From Sorex araneus (taxonomy: Eukaryota > Chordata > Mammalia > Eulipotyphla > Soricidae), in contig NC_073302.1 of assembly GCF_027595985.1 (NCBI RefSeq), forward strand, positions 98,667,234 to 98,731,233: a DNA stretch of 64,000 nt, read 5' to 3'. Each line of letters opens with the position of its first letter. The first letter of the stretch is position 1. The notes beneath the pieces are model-generated. The model ran no database searches. It was not told where the DNA came from and was given only the letters and a program-made list of their open reading frames with translations. A program made the translations under genes and the position numbers. Below, one piece after another: positions 46,445 through 56,219 of this stretch.

Positions 46445-46605
46445 ATATAGAAGCAGGCTGGGATGGGGGGGTGAGGGCAGGAGGGAAACTAGGAACATTG
46501 GTGCTGTGAAATGTATACTGGTGAAGGGACAGGTGTTGAAACTCAATGATGAACAACTTTGTAACTGTATATTTCATGGTGATCCACTTAAAAAATGTAT
46601 GTTTA
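45235..46605 (+). mobile_element. 5'-truncated L1 (ORF2 C-terminus to 3' UTR)
   Basis: TTAAACTAAGAAGCTTCTGC, TGGGGAGAAGAAATGAACAG, ACAATGGAATACTATGCAGC, then a 3' UTR with a (GA)n tract at 46407-46442. ORF2 frames are broken. Confidence 0.9.
46407..46442 (+). repeat. (GA)n microsatellite
   Basis: Pure GA run in an L1 3' UTR, an expansion of the family's purine tract. Confidence 0.9.
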
Positions 46606-46764
46606 AAGAAGACCCAGAAACAACTAATGCTTACAGGGATGTGGAGAAAAAAGGAAACTTCATTCATTGTTAATGGAAATATAAATTAGCTCTATCTCTA
46701 TGGCAAACAGTATAGTGATTTCTCAAGAAATTAAAAATAAGTCTCATAAATGAATCTCAGAAGA

Positions 46765-47410
46765 GAGCAACACACTGCAGAGATGTCTCCCACTCCGGGC
46801 CAGGCTGACCTCACCGGTGCTCCTTGGAGGGGAGCAGGTATTGTTTCTTTGCCTGCTCCAAATGAACCCCAGTGGCTGCAAACCTCCAGAACCCAATGGC
46901 CACCATGCTCAGGGCCAACCTTCACAGACTCGTCCCAAGCCGAGAAGTTCATGCGTGAGAACGAATCCGCTGAAAAAACTAGCTATGTGGGACTAGTGAC
47001 TGAAAACTTCAGGCTTCACGGAGACGGGAATGGACCACCTCTCCCAATTCCCCACTCTTCTGGTTTCCTAGCAGTGATGCCCACGGACTGCCTCTGGGCA
47101 CCATTTAAGTGCATTACCCAGAGACTCACAAATTAATATAAGAAGAGAGCAGGATGCCACGGAGACGTCTCCGGACCCCAATTATTTAAAATTTTAAAAT
47201 TCCAGGAGTGACATCTCATACTATTCATGGCAAGCAATACAAAATAAATTAGTTAGTGTCTGACTGTGGGGCAGGCTTTAGTGGTGGTGGAAAAATTCAA
47301 AATAATGGTGGAAGGTGTAATGGTGGTAGGATTGGTGTTGAAATACTGAATGTAATCAATTATTGTGAACAACTTTATGAAAATAAAATTAGAAAATAAA
47401 ATAATAAAAT
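46765..47410 (+). mobile_element. 380-bp-family module with A-rich 3' end
   Basis: The module spans about 46775-47185: CAGAGATGTCTCCCACTCCG, GGCCACCATGCTCAGGGCC, GAAAACTTCAGGCTTCACGG. The start of a second unit is hinted at by GCCACGGAGACGTCTCCGG. The 3' part has GGTGTAATGGTGGTAGGATTG and TATGAAAATAAAATTAG, as at 12180-12280. Confidence 0.7.
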
Positions 47411-47727
47411 ATAACCATAGGATTATTAAACAATTTAATTCTTCAAAATTAAAACACCTACTTCAGAAAAATATATTCACACATATTCTCATTGAAGCAT
47501 TATTGATCTGGAAATAAAAGTGTCCAATAAAAGAAGACTGTATGAAGTAATTGTGATATATACACACAATAAAACTGCTCAGTTTAGGTACTGTTATAAG
47601 CAAAGAAAAATTGCATTTTTTTCTATAATGTGGGTGGAATTGAAATGGTTCATGTTAAGTGGAGTGGCACATGTCAGAAAAAAAAGAATCATTTCACTCA
47701 TGTATGGTATGTTAAGAAACTAAGAAC

Positions 47728-47885
47728 AGAGAGATAGTTCAGTGGGTAAGTGTTTGCCTTGCTTGAAGCCTATCCCGGTCTGATCCCCAGCATGACAAAT
47801 GATCCCCTGTGTACCGACAGGGAGTAATCTCCGATCATAGAGTCAGGAGTAAGCCCAGAGCACTGCCAGGTGTGGCTCAATTAAT
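47728..47885 (+). mobile_element. Old SINE-A
   Basis: ACAGAGAGATAGTTCAGTGG head, CTGATCCCCAGCATGAC, CAGGTGTGGCTCAA end. Confidence 0.8.
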
Positions 47886-48155
47886 GAATGAGGGAAAAAT
47901 ATGAGGAAAGAAAGAAAGAATATCAGAGGAATGCAATCAAAGCAATGGCACTGGTGATGCACAATTTTAAAAAAATCCCTTACACTCTAACTGTAGAAAT
48001 GACATCACCAGCCGGGAATAGATTTGGGGGCCAGGGAATCTATGGAAAATAATGGAAGAATCTTGACACTATTTTGTTGGTAGTGGTGTGGTAACATTGT
48101 ATCCTAAAACATAAATATATACACACTATTGAAAACCATTATTTCCTAATAAGAA

Positions 48156-48408
48156 CTGTAGCACTGTAGCACGGTCATCCCGTTGTTCATTGATTTGCTT
48201 GAGTGGGCACCAGTAATGTCTCCATTGTGAGACTTGTTGTTACTGTTTTTAGTATATTGAATACGCCACAGGGAGCTTGCCAGGCTCTGCCATGAGGACA
48301 GGATACTCTTGGTAGCTTGCCGGGCTCTCTGAGAGGGACGGAAGAATCAAACCCGGGTTGATTGCATGCAAGGCAAACGCCCTAGCCTCTGTGCTATTGC
48401 TCTAGTTC
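48156..48408 (-). mobile_element. SINE-B copy
   Basis: GTAGCACTGTAGCACGGTC tail, TTGCTTGAGTGGGCACC, GAATCAAACCCGGGTTG, GTGCTATTGCTCTAG head (on +). Full length. Confidence 0.95.
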
Positions 48409-48837
48409 ACAAAACATATTCTAGACTAGAAAAGAAATTAATCAATTTAGATTTGTTTTGTTTTGTTTTGTTTTATTTTTAATTTATTCTTTTATTGAAT
48501 CACCATGTGAAGTTACAAAGCTTTCAGGTTTAAGTCCCAGTTATACAATGAAGTGAGGAATTTATCATCTCTATGCTTTCTTTAGATGTCCCCATATTTG
48601 AAATCATATTTTGTAGTCACATTTCCAAGATAACCAGAACCTTCTTTCATGTAAGTCAATACATAAATTTCATGTGCTAATGAAGTTACAATAAAAAGAA
48701 GAGGAGATTAGAGGTTGAAAAATATTAGGCAATAAGTCATAGAATCAATAAGTTACTGAAGAAGTGTCTAAAGATATATCTGACTATCCTAGACCATTTT
48801 CTTATATCACATAAATTTTAAACAGTGAATAGTTTCA

Positions 48838-49010
48838 GGAGTTGGAGCAATAGCACAGCAGGTAGGGCGTTTGCCTTGCATGCGGCCAACCCAGGTTTGA
48901 TTTCCAGCATCCCATATGGTAAACCAAGCGCTGTCAGGAGTAATTCCTGAGTGCACGAGCCAGGAGCAACTCTTGAACATTGCCAGGTATGACCCAAAAA
49001 GCAGAAAAGT
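48838..49010 (+). mobile_element. SINE-A copy
   Basis: GGAGTTGGAGCAATAGCACAG to GACCCAAAAAGCAGAAAAG. TGAATAGTTT before and TCAATAGTTT after may be target-site copies. Confidence 0.93.
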
Positions 49011-49499
49011 CAATAGTTTTATTTCCCCATGAATAATATCATTTTAATTACCATAATACCAATATAAAATATCTTTGAGTTTGCTTATGCAAAATTTTGC
49101 TTTCAAATGAGCACATACTTTATTAATAGGCATTGTGCTAAATATTTTATAATATTGTCATATTTTAAATGTACACAAGGTTTAAGAAGTGTACTATTAA
49201 CCTCAGATTAAATAAAGAAACTGAGACTGAAAATTATTTCATGATGCTATGATGGCTACCTAACCAATCAGGAAATGGTGAAGGTGAGGTTAATTTATTT
49301 GGTAAGCGGACTTCCTCTGGAGGCCATGCAATGCTGGAGATAAAATGCTGGCGTAGTACATGCCTTTCACTCACCCTAACTTTGATACTCTCTTCCAAAG
49401 TTCTTTGGGTGAGGATTTGGGGAGTGGGTGAAGGCTGGGCCATACTTGGAGTGCCTGTACTACTCCTGACTCTATGCTCAGGGTCATTCCTGAATTAGG

Positions 49500-49911
49500 G
49501 GGCCTGGAGCAGTAGTACAGAGGGTAGGGTGTTTTCCTTGCATGCATACAACCTGGGTTCAATCTCTAGCATCCCATATGGTCCCCTGAGCACCTTCAGT
49601 AGTAACTCCTGAGTGCAGAGTCAGAAGGAACCCCTGAGCATCGTTGCCGAGTAGCTCTATAATTCATTGATTTGCTCGAGTGGTTACCAGTAATGTCTCC
49701 ATTGTGAGACTTGTTGTTGCTGTTTTTTTTTTTTGGCCTATCAAATAGGTCATGGGTAGCTTGCCAGGCTCTGCCGTGCAGGTGGAATACTCTCGGTAGC
49801 TTGCCGGGCTCTCCGAGAGGGATGGAGGACCCGGGTCGGCTGTCTTCAAGGCAAATGCCCTACCCACTGTGCTATCATTCCAGTTTCATTGCTGAGTATG
49901 ACCCATAAAAG
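49500..49911 (+). mobile_element. SINE-A interrupted by SINE-B
   Basis: GGGCCTGGAGCAGTAGTAC to GAGCATCGTTGC (49645), then after the nested SINE-B the SINE-A end TGAGTATGACCCATAAAAGC (to 49911). Confidence 0.9.
49650..49887 (-). mobile_element. SINE-B nested in SINE-A
   Basis: Runs from GAGTAGCTCTATAATTCATTG to GCTATCATTCCAG on +. Similar sequence CATCGTTGCCGAGTA / CATTGCTGAGTA on its two sides is the probable target-site duplication. It carries an internal T-run at ~49723-49734. Confidence 0.88.
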
Positions 49912-49913
49912 CA

Positions 49914-49982
49914 ATATATATATATATATATATGTGTGTGTATATATATATGTATATATATTATATATATGTATATATATAT
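49914..49982. repeat. (TA)n microsatellite
   Basis: Alternating TA with one TG-rich core (TATGTGTGTGTATA). Could extrude as a cruciform. Confidence 0.9.
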
Positions 49983-50012
49983 CAAATGGAAAGAAGAAAG
50001 AATAGAATTAGG

Positions 50013-50155
50013 GACCAGAGAGATAGTACAAGGGCTAAGGCATTTGCCTTGCACCTGTCTGTTCAATTCCTGGCACTGCATATGGTACCCAGACCACAGC
50101 AGGAGTGAACTCTGAATAGGACAAGAGTGAGCCCTGAGTACTGCTATGTGCATCC
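50013..50155 (+). mobile_element. Old SINE-A
   Basis: GGGACCAGAGAGATAGTACA head, TTCAATTCCTGGCACTGC, GTGCATCCCA end. Confidence 0.75.
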
Positions 50156-50717
50156 CAACTGCCCCTCTCTCAAAGAAATAGAGTTATATGCAAATAATCC
50201 AGAAAAAAAAGACACTCCAAAGCTCATGTTTTGCACAGTGAGAAAGAAATACCATGGAATTAAAAAGTTCAAAAGTACTTAATTATCCCAACAATAAGAT
50301 TACTTTATTTTGTTCAGTCTTTGTGGAGATACCTTTTCTTCTGTCTTAGATAAGTACCACATGGCAAAGAATTACTTTTGTTTAACTTTGTCTTCTTCCC
50401 TTTACTCAATCCACTAATTATGCCAAATAACAGAATTTTTACTTGTATAATTTGAACAAAATCATTTACTGATTGAATATAAAGAAAATCCTGACTATAA
50501 AATGCTTTGAAATGGATGCAAAATGGGTCTGATTTGGTGTTTGTTGCATGGTATTATACTATACATCATATACTGTCATATTATTTATTTAGTAATTATT
50601 TATGAGGACCTGTTGTGTTTTAATTTGGTGACCTAAGATGTATCCACTCTGATTAATATATGTATTAGACCAGCAGTAAGTGATTTGAATGTTGCCCTAG
50701 TTCTTCACATATAATCA
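50156..50717. other. Unassigned AT-rich DNA
   Basis: No gene or clear repeat recognised. Confidence 0.5.
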
Positions 50718-51835
50718 TAAGATGGGAAAACGAAGAAAGAAAGAAAAAGAAAGAAAGGAGGTGACAGGGAGGGAGGAAAGAATGGAGGGAAAGGGAGAGA
50801 AGGAGGGAATAAAGAAAGAGAAGGAGGGAAGGATGGAAAGAAATACAAAAGGGAGGAAGGAGAGAAGAAAGGAAGGAAGGAAGGAAGGAAGGAAGGAAGG
50901 AAGGAAGGAAGGAAGGAAGGAAGGAAGGAAGGAAGGAAGGAAGGAAGGAAGGAAGGGAGGGAGGGAGGAAGGTAGAAAGGGAGGAAGAAAGGAAGAAAAA
51001 AAGGAAGAAAGAAAGGAAAAAGGAAGAAAGAAAGAAGGAAGGAAGGAAGGAAGGAAGGAAAGAAAGGAAGGAGAAAAGAAAGAAGGATGGAAGAGAAGGT
51101 GAGTAAGAGGGAGGGAGGAAGGAAGGATGGAGAAAGAGCGAGTGAAGGACAGGGATAGAAGGAAGGAGGGATGGAGGGAATAAAGAAAGAGAAAGAGAGA
51201 GGGAGAGAGGGAAAGAAAGAAGGAAGGAAAAGTGAGATAGAGAATTTAAAACAGAAAGAAAAGAAAAGAAAGAGAAAGAAAGAAAAAGAAGGAAGGAAGG
51301 AAGGAAGGAAGGAAGGAAGGAAGGAAGGAAGGAAGGAAGGAAGGAAGGAAGGAAGGAAGGAAGGAAGGGAGGGAGGGAGGGAGGGAGGAAGGTAGAAAGG
51401 GAGGAAGAAAGGAAGAAAAAAAGGAAGAAAGAAAGGAAAAAGGAAGAAAGAAAGAAGGAAGGAAGGAAGGAAGGAAGGAAGGAAGGAAAGAAAGGAAGGA
51501 GAAAAGAAAGAAGGATGGAAGAGAAGGTGAGTAAGAGGGAGGGAGGAAGGAAGGATGGAGAAAGAGCGAGTGAAGGACAGGGATAGAAGGAAGAAGGGAT
51601 GGAGGGAATAAAGAAAGAAAGAGAGAGGGAGAGAGGGAAAGAAAGAAGGAAGGAAAAGTGAGATAGAGAATTTAAAACAGAAAGAAAAGAAAAGAAAGAA
51701 AAAGAAGGAAGGAAGGAAGGAAGGAAGGAAGGAAGGAAGGAAGGAAGGAAGGAAGGAAGGAAGGAAGGAAGGAAGGAAGGAAGGAAGGAAGGAAGGAAGG
51801 AAAGAGAAAGAGGGAGAAAGAAAGGAAGAGGAGAC
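50718..51835 (+). repeat. Large GGAA-rich purine tract with a ~420-bp higher-order repeat
   Basis: Over 1.1 kb of almost pure purines on +. Three long (GGAA)n runs (about 50872-50955, 51289-51367 and 51705-51801) alternate with mixed purine spacers. The spacer is duplicated: GGTAGAAAGGGAGGAAG starts at 50971 and 51391 (period 420), and GAATTTAAAACAGAAAG at 51241 and 51668 (period 427). The long open frames on both strands (e.g. poly-PSFL on -) are by-products of the repeat. Confidence 0.97.
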
Positions 51836-52000
51836 CACTGAGATGTGATCCCGGGGCCGCACGCGTGTGCGGCCTCTCCGCAGCTGCAAGAGCATGAATC
51901 CAGACCCAGCAAAACCTCTTTCGGCATGGACAACTCCTCGCAAAATGCCTCCAGCCTGAGAACTAAGCCTCGGCCCCGTGCCCGCCCAGGAGGGGAAAGG

Positions 52001-52098
<98 letters not shown>

Positions 52099-52556
52099 CT
52101 CTCCGGGGATGAAGGGCGCGGTGTCCGCCATATTATGACGACCACACATTGCGTTTTGAAGCCTGCAATGATCCAATATCTGGAAGAAATCTCCCTGGAC
52201 TTAGTTGTTAAAGTACAGAAATTCAAAATAAGGTCGCGCAGCAGTAGCGGCCGCACGACCTCATTTGTCTTCACAGTAGGTCTGAATCTAGTGGGGTACT
52301 CCTAACAACAATAGTGAGGTTTGTGTTGAAATATTGAATGTAACCAAAGTAAACAGAAAGTTAAATGAAACTTATCAGTTACAAGGCGGGGGGTGGGGGG
52401 GGCGGGATGTGTTTTTTTTTTTTTGGTGGTGGTATATGGGCACTGGTGAAGGGATGGTTGTTTCAGCATTGTATAACTGAGACCTAAGCCTGAAAGCATT
52501 GTAATCTTCCACATGGTGATTTAATAAAATAAAATTTTTATTTAAAAAATAAATAA
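51836..52556 (+). mobile_element. Composite element: GC-rich module, (TC)n, L1-like 3' end
   Basis: Starts with GC-rich sequence (CCGGGGCCGCACGCGTGTGC), then a (TC)n run, then a CpG-containing part (GGGCGCGGTGTCCGCCATAT; AGTAGCGGCCGCACGACC), then TGTTGAAATATTGAATGTAA as in the 380-bp-family 3' end, then an L1-type end GGGCACTGGTGAAGGGATGG and ATTTAATAAAATAAAA. Layout recalls primate SVA elements by analogy only. No protein supported. Confidence 0.55.
52005..52092 (+). repeat. (TC)44 microsatellite
   Basis: An almost uninterrupted TC run of about 88 bp. With the purine tract just upstream on the same strand it forms a complementary pair. Confidence 0.95.
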
Positions 52557-52734
52557 ATAAATTGCAAAAAAAAAGAAAGGAAGAGGAAAAGAGAAAGAGG
52601 ACAAAAGTATGGAAGGAAATAGAACAGTCTCTACCATGTAGGACATGCTCATAATGTTAATTAGATTTTAATTGCTTTAACATTTATGTCTTCCTTAATT
52701 GTTGATTCTGTAGCCTTCGCTGAAGACACCGTAT

Positions 52735-53945
52735 CATTAAAGATACCTTCGAGAATAAACAAATGTGACTTCATCAAATTAAAGTTTCTGATGGTAAAAG
52801 AAGAGGGCTAAACCTGAAAGAGAGATAACTGAATAGGGGAAAATATTTGCAGTCAGCACATCATATAAAGGGATAAAGTATTGATATCTAGAATATATAA
52901 AGTACCCACAAAAATCAAGAAAAACAACCCAGAAACTCCATCAAAAGATTGAGAGAGAAAATGCACACAGAATTCACTGAGAAAGACCAAGTACAGAGTG
53001 ATGGGCACATGAAAAATTGCTACTCATAACTTGTTATTAGAGAAATACAAATCAAGACAACGATGAGATAACATCTTATACCAGCAAGAATGGCACATAT
53101 CTAAAATACTGAGAGCAAATTGTGTTGGCAGGGTTGTGGTGAAAAAGGAATTCTTATCCACTCCCTGGTAGAAATATTTCCTGGTTCAACCTCCATGGAA
53201 AATGATATATAGAGTTCTCATTAAACTTAGAATTAAGCCGCTATATGACCCAGCAATTCTTCTTTGGGTTATCTACCCCTACAACAAAATAAATATTTCT
53301 TCATAAGAGTATATGTATACTATTATTCATTGCAGCACTGAGTACAATAACTAAGATACAGAATTAACCTAGATGTCCAACAATAGATAAATGGATTATA
53401 AAAATGTGGCACATGTACACAGTGGAATATTACTCACCTATAAAGAACAATAAAATCTTTGCAAATCACTTCAACATGGATAGTTGAAGATGAAAGAACC
53501 CTTGTTACCTGAAGTAAGCCAGAAGAATAAAGACAAATACAGGATGACCTCATTTCTATGTGGTATATAGAATAACTGGATGATGCAATGCATTGTTTTA
53601 TAGGGGAAATACTTAGATCACCCTTGACCACAGAGCACAGGGAGGAGGACAGAGAAGGAAAGAATTCCAGAATCAAGGGGAAGAAACCACAATGGGACCA
53701 GGGTGGGGAGGGGGAGTTTATGTGTAACAGTGATGCAAAGGAATGGTATAGGTAAATACTCAAACTACAGAGTGAACAATATTGCAATCACAAGACCCCA
53801 AACTGTAATAACCACTGTTACAAAGGTACCTGTCAAGAATCATGCTAGAGGAGGGTAGGGAATGGGGGAGGAAGCCTGGGACCCTGGTGGAGGGAAGTTG
53901 ACACTTTGTGAGAACACTGCCTTGCTATGAATCACTTCATAAATT
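52735..53945 (+). mobile_element. Older L1 subfamily, 3' portion
   Basis: AAATGTGACTTCATCAAATT, AAATACAAATCAAGACAACG, ACAGTGGAATATTACTCACC, then a 3' UTR (GGGGAGGAAGCCTGGGACC; CCTTGCTATGAATC) unlike that of the younger L1 at 22349. Confidence 0.85.
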
Positions 53946-53947
53946 AT

Positions 53948-54195
53948 GGAGCTTTAAGTAAAAGCATAGCGGGTAGGGCGTTTGCCTTGCATGCGGCTGA
54001 CCTGGATTTCTTCGCCCCTTTCGGAGAGCGGGCAAGCTACCAAGAGTACCCCACCCGCGTGGTAGAGCCTGGCAAGCTCCCTGTGGCGTATTAGATATGC
54101 CAAAAACAGTAACAAGTCTCACAATGGAGACGTTACTGGTGCCTGCTCGAGCAAATCGATGAGCAATGGGATGACAGTGATACAGTGCTACAGTA
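53948..54195 (+). mobile_element. SINE-B copy
   Basis: AAAAGCATAGCGGGTAGGG head (5' end slightly eroded), CTTTCGGAGAGCGGGC, ATATGCCAAAAACAGTAAC, GAGCAAATCGATGAGCAATG and GACAGTGATACAGTGCTAC. Its 3' end is nearly the same as the RTE 3' end at 27440-27470. Confidence 0.94.
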
Positions 54196-54639
54196 ATATT
54201 TTTTAAGTATGTCTTCTTTTTAAAGTGTAAGCTCCGTGTGTGCAGGAGACATCCTTTTGTTAAGATCTGAGAGTTACTCATTCACTCTCTAATTTTTAAA
54301 AATTTATTCCAACTTGCTGTATAGGGCATGAATTAATTTGTTATAAAGTTCTACTCTTCAAAAAAATAAAAACCTATTCTCATGTTGAACAAAGTATGAC
54401 TGCTTCACTTATGGTCACATCTGAAATTCTAAACACTTTTATTATATATCAACTCTTCCTTCATAAAAATAAAATCTCCATTATGTTACTAGATGATCAC
54501 ACATTTCACAAGTGAGGCATGTATTCAAGTACGCCAAATGCTAAAGTTTAGTTCTTGTCTTCTACTCTGATAACAGTACTCCTTTGCAGTACTCTCGGCA
54601 AGTGTACTTCTGCTAAATAAAAAATTTGGGACATTTTTT
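54196..54639. other. Unassigned AT-rich DNA
   Basis: No gene or clear repeat. Confidence 0.5.
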
Positions 54640-54805
54640 GCTGTTTTTCTTTTTGATTTTTGAGCTACAATAGACAGTATTCAGGAATTATGCCTGGCTT
54701 TGAGCTCAAGCAGTGCTCAGGGGACCGTAAGGATGCCAGGAATCCAATCTGGGTCGGCTAGTACAGGGCGGGTGCTCTACCATCTGTACTGTCTCTCTGG
54801 CTCAG
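54640..54805 (-). mobile_element. Diverged SINE-A
   Basis: AGGAATTATGCCTGGCTTTG, GATGCCAGGAATCCAATCTG, TACTGTCTCTCTGGCTC on +. Confidence 0.82.
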
Positions 54806-55022
54806 GACTGGAGTGTTTTAGAGAAGGGCGGACATTGAATTACTTTTAGGTTTTGTGTCTCTGCGTGATTTTCTTCATCTAGTTAAATTTTTTTATATAT
54901 GCTAAATAAAAGGGCAATAGTACCAAGTTTTAAGAGTTGTAATGATAACTATGATTTAATTTATTAAAGAGAGATTTTTCTTGTTTGTTTATACTAAGTG
55001 CTCATCAAATATTCTTCTACAA

Positions 55023-55110
55023 GAGGTTAGAGAGACAGTACAGCAGGGAGGGTGCTTGCCTTTCACAAGCCACTTGGATTTGATCCCCAGCATCCCAAAT
55101 GTTGGAACAC
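55023..55110 (+). mobile_element. SINE-A head fragment
   Basis: GGTTAGAGAGACAGTACAGC to GATCCCCAGCATCCCAAA; the 3' half is missing. Confidence 0.75.
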
Positions 55111-55267
55111 TGCATGCATGAAAAGACATCATTAACATTAATGTAAATCACTGGGGCCTAAAGTTTTTTTTTTTTAAAGAAACTTTAATTTATAACAGGG
55201 ATAGAAGTATGTGCAACTGCCATTAAGGTTAATTCAAACAAAAACTTATTTTATAGTCATTTATAAA

Positions 55268-55358
55268 TCAACAAAAACAGTAACAAGTCTCACAATGGAG
55301 ATGTTACTGGTGTCCGCTGGAGCTAAATAGATGAGCAACGGGTGAGAGTGACAGTGAT
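55268..55358 (+). mobile_element. SINE-B 3' fragment
   Basis: CAAAAACAGTAACAAGTCTC, GATGTTACTGGTGTCC, GATGAGCAACGGGTGAG. Confidence 0.88.
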
Positions 55359-55670
55359 TATAAATCAGCAACAAGTGCCTCTGGATTATGAAAGTGGCAT
55401 ATCTATGACCAGAAAATTTTAATATTATTTCTTTTAAGTGGCATTGTTCTTTAGATTAATGAATAGCTTCCCTGGGAGCTTGCTAATATCAGCGCTCTTC
55501 ACCAGGAGCAGCACGGGCGGGCTCTCGCCCGGCACCAGGGCACCCTTAACGCCCCTCAGCAGCGCCAGACCCAGCCAGCTTGTCCTGCTTGCCTCGTCAG
55601 CGTGTCCCACTGCACGTGTGCTCGGCAAAGGGTCTGTGAGATCTGCTGAACAGTCCGGCCTGGCAGCACA
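55359..55670. other. GC-rich DNA upstream of the minisatellite, unassigned
   Basis: Composition changes from AT-rich to GC-rich at ~55490. A - strand frame (55434-55628; VGHADEASRTSWLGLAL...) stays open for 64 codons but is not recognised; it could be a small retrocopy or chance in GC-rich DNA. Confidence 0.4.
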
Positions 55671-55903
55671 CCTGGGTCAGGGGATGCCCTGACAGCAGCC
55701 CACCTGAACCGGGGATGCTCCCTCCCCCACAGGCCACCTGGGTCAGGGGATGCCCCGACAATAGCCCACCTGGACCCGGGAGATGCCTGATACCGCCAGC
55801 CAACCTGGGGCAGGGATGCCCCAACACCAGCCCACCTGGATCGGGGATGCTCCCGCCCCCATCAGCCCACTTATACCCGGGGAACCCCCGCCCCACGCCC
55901 AGC
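55671..55903 (+). repeat. 33-bp minisatellite upstream of FOLH1
   Basis: Seven degenerate units beginning CCTGGGTCAGGGGATGCC or similar at 55671, 55703, 55737, 55769, 55804, 55835 and 55870 (spacing 31-35 bp), each ending around CAGCCCA. It lies about 220-450 bp 5' of the exon 1 ATG. Confidence 0.9.
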
Positions 55904-55959
55904 TCCCCTCCCTGCCTCCCCTCTCTGTCTCTCCCTTCTCTCTGCGCGGTGAGTGAAGG

Positions 55960-56122
55960 GCAGCTGGACAGCTGCAAGACAGACCCGGCTGTGGTCAATC
56001 TGGGCCCTCCCGCAGGACCCGCCCTGAGTCCGCCTCCATGCGGGGATTGGCCGGGAGGGCAGCGGCGGGCAGCGGCGGCGGCGGCGGGCAGGCGGCGAGG
56101 CAGCGCGCGGCGGCCGGGCTCC
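55960..56122 (+). promoter_or_regulatory. FOLH1: FOLH1 GC-rich promoter / 5' UTR
   Basis: Dense in CpG and G/C, with an inverted CCAAT box (ATTGG at 56046-56050) ~75 bp before the ATG, GGC-repeat sequence, and no TATA box in the last 150 bp. This fits a CpG-island promoter with dispersed starts. The transcription start cannot be fixed by eye. Confidence 0.6.
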
Positions 56123-56219
56123 ATGTGGACCTTCCGGGGCGCAGGCCGGTGCCCCCGCGGGCAGTGCGCGTCCGCCCTGGGGCTGGCCTCGGGGCTGCTG
56201 GGCCTGGGCTTCCTGCTCG
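56123..56219 (+). CDS. FOLH1: FOLH1 exon 1: cytoplasmic tail and transmembrane anchor
   Basis: FOLH1 (glutamate carboxypeptidase II, NAALADase I, PSMA) is a type II membrane zinc peptidase of the M28 family. It releases glutamate from N-acetylaspartylglutamate and from poly-gamma-glutamyl folates at the cell surface. This exon encodes 32 codons plus one base: MWTFRGAGRCPRGQC, a short basic cytoplasmic tail, then the hydrophobic ASALGLASGLLGLGFLL anchor. It ends ...CTGCTCG with donor GTAGGT at 56220. The start was chosen because MW begins the family protein and exon 2 joins in phase with the conserved LLGWF. The Kozak context is weak (T at -3) and the same frame is open upstream to 55715, so a longer N-terminus cannot be excluded. 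The segment is seven residues shorter than human, and only the hydrophobic anchor and MW are alike. Confidence 0.82.

Noticed and set aside
50665-52176. A 503-codon - strand open frame (and a 412-codon one) rich in Pro, Ser, Phe and Leu
   Set aside because: It is the translation of a GGAA/GA microsatellite; composition and periodicity come from the repeat, with no domain, splice sites or promoter.
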